Shown here: positions 59,959 through 64,000 of the stretch, one piece after another | Layout of the letters: the number at the start of each line of letters is the position of its first letter | How positions within the stretch are numbered: position 1 is the first letter of the stretch | DNA from: Atrina japonica | Lineage: Eukaryota > Mollusca > Bivalvia > Pterioida > Pinnidae | Direction: 5' to 3' | Length of the DNA stretch: 64,000 bases | NCBI GenBank assembly: GCA_030159075.1 | Contig: BROG01000006.1 | Coordinates: 1,382,001-1,446,000 of the forward strand | Program-made: the position numbers and the translations under genes | Notes under the pieces: generated by a model | Databases searched by the model: none | Seen by the model: the letters and a program-made list of their open reading frames with translations, nothing else | What the model was told of the DNA's origin: nothing

Positions 59959-60111
59959 CTTGTATTCATCCATCCACACATGAGCAACACGTAGTGAGTT
60001 CTTCAACATTGTATCCTCACCAGAAGGTGATCCATATGGTCTGCGTTTTCGGAATATATGTCCAACTCGTGAACATGGCAAGATTTCAAGGCGACCACCA
60101 CACTGCCAAAT
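59959..60111 (-). CDS. GALNT11: GALNT11-like exon, CSRVGH block of the catalytic domain
   Basis: A 153-nt, 51-codon exon, phase 0 at both ends: acceptor ctccag, donor GTATCA. It starts [20 protein letters not shown] and ends [11 protein letters not shown]. Both blocks are among the best-conserved stretches of GalNAc-transferases; the histidine of CSRVGH and the nearby aromatic residues help form the active-site region in this family. The run RKRRPYGSP straight after the block, and AHVW where most isoforms have AEVW, fit GALNT11 and insect pgant35A, as I recall them, better than GALNT1, 2, 5 or 10. The 2,542-nt intron before it is mostly the 48/56-bp minisatellite at 60.4-62.1 kb. No frameshift or missing motif residue is seen. 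Confidence 0.95.
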
Positions 60112-60414
60112 CTGGAGTTAAAGATTACTGAGGTAAAACATACAGTAAATATAAACTATATATACAACAAGTAACAAACAAGGTTTAAAACTTATACATG
60201 TTCCAATTTAATAATGTCTCTTGCTGGCTCTGATGTTGGTGTGAGGGGAAACTTACTTTGGGAGGAACTGGAGTATCCAGAGAAAACCAAAAGGTCTAAA
60301 CTGGAAACTGCCATACCACCTCACCTGCTTCCTTATCAAATCAGAGGATCGAAAAAAAAGGTTACAATAATAGTAAGAGGGTAGTGTGTTGTTAACCACT
60401 ACATTGCTCTGATA

Positions 60415-62140
60415 AACTGCCAAAACTACAACAACTACATCAACATTAGTTGACTGTTGCACTGCCAAAACTGCAACTCGGCTTGAGTTGACTGTCATGC
60501 TGCCAAAAATACAACAATTATATCAGCCTTAGTTGACTGTCAAACTACCATAACTGTAACAACAATTATATCAGCCTTAGTTGACTGTCAAGCTACCAAA
60601 CTACCATAACTGTAACAACAATTATATCAGCCTTAGTTGACTGTCAAGCTACCAAACTACCATAACTGTAACAACAATTATATCAGCCTTAGTTGACTGT
60701 CAAACTACCATAACTGTAACAACAATTATATCAGCCTTAGTTGACTGTCAAGCTACCAAACTACCATAACTGTAACAACAATTATATCAGCCTTAGTTGA
60801 CTGTCAAACTACCAAAGTACCATAACTGTAACAACAATTATATCAGCCTTAGTTGACTGTCAAGCTACCAAAGTACCATAACTGTAACAACAATTATATC
60901 AGCCTTAGTTGACTGTCAAACTACCAAACTACCATAACTGTAACAACAATTATATCAGCCTTAAGTGACTATCAAACTACCATAACTGTAACAACAATTA
61001 TATCAGCCTTAGTTGACTATCAAACTACCAAACTACCATAACTGTAACAACAATTATATCAGCCTTAGTTGACTGTCAAACTACCAAACTAACATAACTG
61101 TAACAACAATTATATCAGCCTTAGTTGACTGTCAAACTACCAAACTACCATAACTGTAACAACAATTATATCAGCCTTAGTTGACTATCAAACTACCATA
61201 ACTGTAACAACAATTATATCAGCCTTAGTTGACTATCAAACTACCATAACTGTAACAACAATTATATCAGCCTTAGTTGACTATCAAACTACCAAACTAC
61301 CATAACTGTAACAACAAATTATATCCTTCCTTAGTTGACTGTCAAGCTACCAAACTACCATAACTGTAACAACAATTATATCAGCCTTAGTTGACTGTCA
61401 AGCTACCAAACTACCATAACTGTAACAACAATTATATCAGCCTTAGTTGACTGTAAAACTACCAAACTACCATAACTGTAACAACAATTATATCAGCCTT
61501 AGTTGACTGTAAAACTACCATAACTGTAACAACAATTATATCAGCCCTTTGACTGTCAAACTACCAAATTACCACAACTGTAACAACAATTATATCAGCC
61601 TTGGTTGACTGTCAAACTACCAAACTACCATAACTGTAACAACAATTATATCAGCCTTAGTTGACTGTAAAACTACCAAACTACCATAACTGTAACAACA
61701 ATTATATCAGCCTTAGTTGACTGTAAAACTACCAAACTACCATAACTGTAACAACAATTATATCAGCCTTAGTTGACTGTAAAACTACCAAATTACCATA
61801 ACTGTAACAACAATTATATCAGCCTTAGTTGACTGTCAAACTACCAAATTACCACAACTGTAACAACAATTATATCAGCCTTAGTTGACTGTCAAACTAC
61901 CAAACTACCACAACTGTAACAACAATTATATCAGCCTTAGTTGACTGTCAAACTACCAAACTACCACAACTGTAACAACAATTATATCAGCCTTAGTTGA
62001 CTGTCAAACTACCAAACTACCACAACTGTAACAACAATTATATCAGCCTTAGTTGACTATCAAACTACCAAACTAACACAACAGTAACAACAATTATATC
62101 AGCTTCAGTCAAACTACCAATAATACTTCAACAATAATAT
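60415..62140. repeat. 48/56-bp minisatellite in a GALNT11-like intron
   Basis: 'cataactgtaacaacaatta' plus 'tatcagccttagttgactgt' plus 'caaactac', with or without an extra 8-bp 'caaactac', about 32 units. The right third uses 'caccacaactg' instead of 'caccataactg'-type units. Confidence 0.95.
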
Positions 62141-62187
62141 AAGTTTTAGTTGTATGTTTTGAGGTGTTAAAAATGGAAACTTACGTA

Positions 62188-62628
62188 GAGAAAACTTGAA
62201 TATAACAAACTTGGTATGTATGAATTCATGTATATTACGAATCAATAAATATTCCCCAACTGTACCTCTATATATTCTTCGTTGAAAACAATTTTATAAC
62301 GAATTTTATATGATGAATTTTTGCCTTTAACAAACCAATGTCTATGTCCCTTGATGACTTAAACAACATCTTTTATAGAATTATAACGAAGTGATCAATA
62401 TCATTTAAATGAAAGTCAATTTTGTGTGAATAAAAAGTAACAAAAACCTTTCTGTTTTCTTTTGACTCCCTGGAAAGTTCCGGTTTAACTTAAGTTTAAC
62501 TTAAGTTTTTCTTAATGAAGATTGTATTTCCCTTCAGCCCACTTCACTATAACTGTATAACAAATTGTCCTTATAATGAATTGAACAATGAAGTCCCTTG
62601 AAATTCGTTAAAGGTGAGTTTTACTGTA
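62188..62628. mobile_element. Possible MITE in a GALNT11-like intron
   Basis: The right end reads, reversed, TACAGTAAAACTCACCTTTA then ACGAA. The left end has agagaaaacttgaatataac, a weaker inverse. Several 'ataacgaa' motifs lie inside. Boundaries are uncertain. Confidence 0.35.
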
Positions 62629-62653
62629 CATCAGGTATATCTTTATTACTTAC

Positions 62654-62771
62654 ACGGAATGATATCTCCAAATTCTCACCTCCCCAAATATCCATACCAG
62701 TGTCATAATCTCCAAGAAAATGGAAATATTTTCTGTCCATTGCAAACAAACCTCCAGCCATTGTTGGGGAC
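62654..62771 (-). CDS. GALNT11: GALNT11-like exon, end of catalytic domain (WGGEN motif)
   Basis: First visible exon of a polypeptide N-acetylgalactosaminyltransferase, the Golgi enzyme that moves GalNAc from UDP-GalNAc to Ser/Thr and starts mucin-type O-glycosylation. Minus strand: a pyrimidine-rich acceptor ending ctcacag, 118 nt, then donor GTAAGT. After one nucleotide that completes an upstream codon it encodes 39 residues beginning [16 protein letters not shown] and holding [17 protein letters not shown], the family's hallmark substrate-binding block. The phase (1 nt carried in, 0 out) joins the next exon exactly. Exons for the transmembrane stem, the DXH motif and the first half of the GT-A domain must lie beyond 64,000; I found none between 62,772 and the window edge. 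The family call is near certain from the motif. The GALNT11 subtype rests on the following exon. Confidence 0.95.
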
Positions 62772-62940
62772 CTGTGAGAATAATAAATGTCCATTAAATT
62801 AAGCCTATGTTAAAAAAAAAAAGCAAAACTTCATGTAATTCTGATCATTGGAATATCTAACATCAACTCACTGGATCTCCAATTTTGCCCTTTGACCAAC
62901 AAATAATTTTCAAAAACATTCCTTTACAAATGCCTTTTTG

Positions 62941-63190
62941 GGGCCTCCGAGGCCATGTAGTTAGAGCATCACACTTTGAACTTTGAAACTCTCTCACTTC
63001 TGGTCAGTACATGTTCAAGACCCGCTGGAACCTGAGCTGATTTTTGTTGGAAAGTTTGCCATTTTACTTGCAGAAGGCCGGTGGTCTCTTCCTGGGTGTA
63101 TTGTAAAAGGGTTCTCTCCTCCACCATTAAAAACTGGTCACCACCATATAACTGAAAAATTGTTGAGTGTGACATAAAATACTATTAAAA
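62941..63190 (+). mobile_element. tRNA-Ser/Leu-type SINE, full length
   Basis: Head GGGGCCTCCGAGGCCATGTAG continuing tagttagagcatcacacttt (tRNA-like A box), B-box-like 'gttcaagacccgctgg', body 'cctgagctgatttttgttgg', 'gaaggccggtggtctcttcc', 'gttctctcctccaccattaa', tail near 'gacataaaatactattaaaa'. Second SINE family of the window, with seven or eight copies in both orientations. Confidence 0.85.
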
Positions 63191-63544
63191 ATTCAAAACT
63201 TCAAACAAATGCCTTTTGAACCTTGTATTTCTGTTGACATGAATTTTTCAGCATCTATCATCATTCTTTACACTGTTTTGATATACACAACATGTCACGT
63301 CTTATAAGATACTAATAAAAAATAAATATACTAGGTTGAATGGGGGATATGCACAGGATTTTTAATCTTAGTATCAACTTATACAACTTGAAATTTGTTG
63401 TGAAACATTTGTTTATGTATTGTTCATTTATAAATATTAGAATTTCTTGTGCATTGTTCACTGAGTTGGTGACCTAGACCAGACTAAGGTCTGTGAGTAA
63501 ATAACAAGAGTTGTCAGAGGACAAGGGTTTTAAGGTCAAAGGAT

Positions 63545-64000
63545 ATTTTGATTCCCTCGAAAAGTAGGTCAAAGTCTAAGGTCAAGGTCACTTGGTCAAA
63601 AGGCAAGATACCAAATAAAAGGTCTGGGCATAAAAAATCTATATGTGAAATGTTAAAGCCCTATCCCTCCTGGTTTAAAAGCTATAGCAGAGGTTAGGTT
63701 TTAAAAAGTAGGTTAAAGGTTAAGGTCAAGGTCACAAGGTCAAAAGTCAAGGTACCAAATGAAAGCTATTGTCATAAGAAATCTATGTGTGAAATATCAT
63801 AGCCCTATCCCTCATGATTTAAAAAATATAGCTGAGGTTGAAGTTTTTGAAAAGTAGGTCAAAGTTCAAGGTCAAAGTCACTAGGGCAAAAGTCAAGGTC
63901 CCAAATGAAAGCTCTAGTCATAAGGAATCTATATATGACATATCAAAGCCCTGTGCTTTGCAATTAAAAAGATAAAGGCCAGGTTAAAGTTTTGACTATG
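63545..64000. repeat. 146-bp tandem repeat rich in AGGTCA motifs, running off the window
   Basis: 'gaaaagtaggtcaaagt', 'aaggtcaaggtcac', 'aggtcaaaagtcaaggtacc' and 'agccctatccctc' recur at about 63,560, 63,706 and 63,852. Transposon-like repeats of this kind are, from memory, widespread in bivalve genomes. Confidence 0.75.

Noticed and set aside
62614..62802. 62-codon plus-strand frame over the GALNT11-like exon
   Set aside because: It is the opposite-strand shadow of the WGGEN exon.

Overview
The window looks like non-coding, AT-rich nuclear DNA from a metazoan, most likely a bivalve mollusc. This is inferred from intron-split coding exons with GT/AG borders, several tRNA-derived SINEs (one family with the 3' layout I associate with molluscan V-SINEs), many short palindromic DNA transposons, a decayed non-LTR retrotransposon, and an extraordinary density of minisatellites. 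There are no bacterial-style genes: nearly all long open frames are stop-free readings of tandem repeats.

The one confidently identified gene is on the minus strand at the right end (62,771 down to 50,934). Six coding exons with matching phases give the C-terminal 293 residues of a polypeptide N-acetylgalactosaminyltransferase (GALNT11 / pgant35A type): the end of the GT-A catalytic domain (WGGEN motif, then the CSRVGH block) followed by a complete ricin-type lectin domain, a stop codon and a downstream AATAAA. Earlier exons lie beyond the window. Its introns are filled with minisatellites: 48/56 bp units in one, 22 bp and 43 bp arrays on either side of a 90-bp exon, and a 57 bp array of almost 4 kb broken by two DNA transposons. 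The 43-bp array carries nine copies of the exon's own 5' splice site.

A second genic spot is near 30.8-31.5 kb. Two short first coding exons point away from each other, about 500 bp apart (minus ATG at 30,894; plus ATG at 31,398). Each has an in-frame stop just upstream and a good splice donor, which suggests a bidirectional promoter. Neither product is recognised. Weak candidate exons lie at 33.4, 40.5, 45.1 and 49.4 kb.

The rest, region by region: 1-2.4 kb scrambled 26/33-bp repeats; 3-6.8 kb SINEs, a palindromic MITE and a 58-bp array; 7.5-11.8 kb a 4.3-kb array of a 19-bp unit with higher-order blocks; 12-16.9 kb MITEs, GAT repeats and 27-, 50- and 38-bp arrays; 17-21.4 kb SINEs and a MITE that seeded a 29-bp array; 22.4-29.8 kb arrays of 68, 80, 80 and 45 bp; 32-34.5 kb a 28-bp array, a CTAGGTTT array, reverse transcriptase remains and two small MITEs; 37.1-38.6 kb a CpG-rich 47-bp array; 39.6-49 kb scattered repeats and low-complexity DNA; 49.8-50.6 kb a 35-bp array just past the GALNT gene. 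Roughly a third of the window is tandem repeat, and several arrays appear to have grown from recognisable seeds (a transposon end, a splice site).
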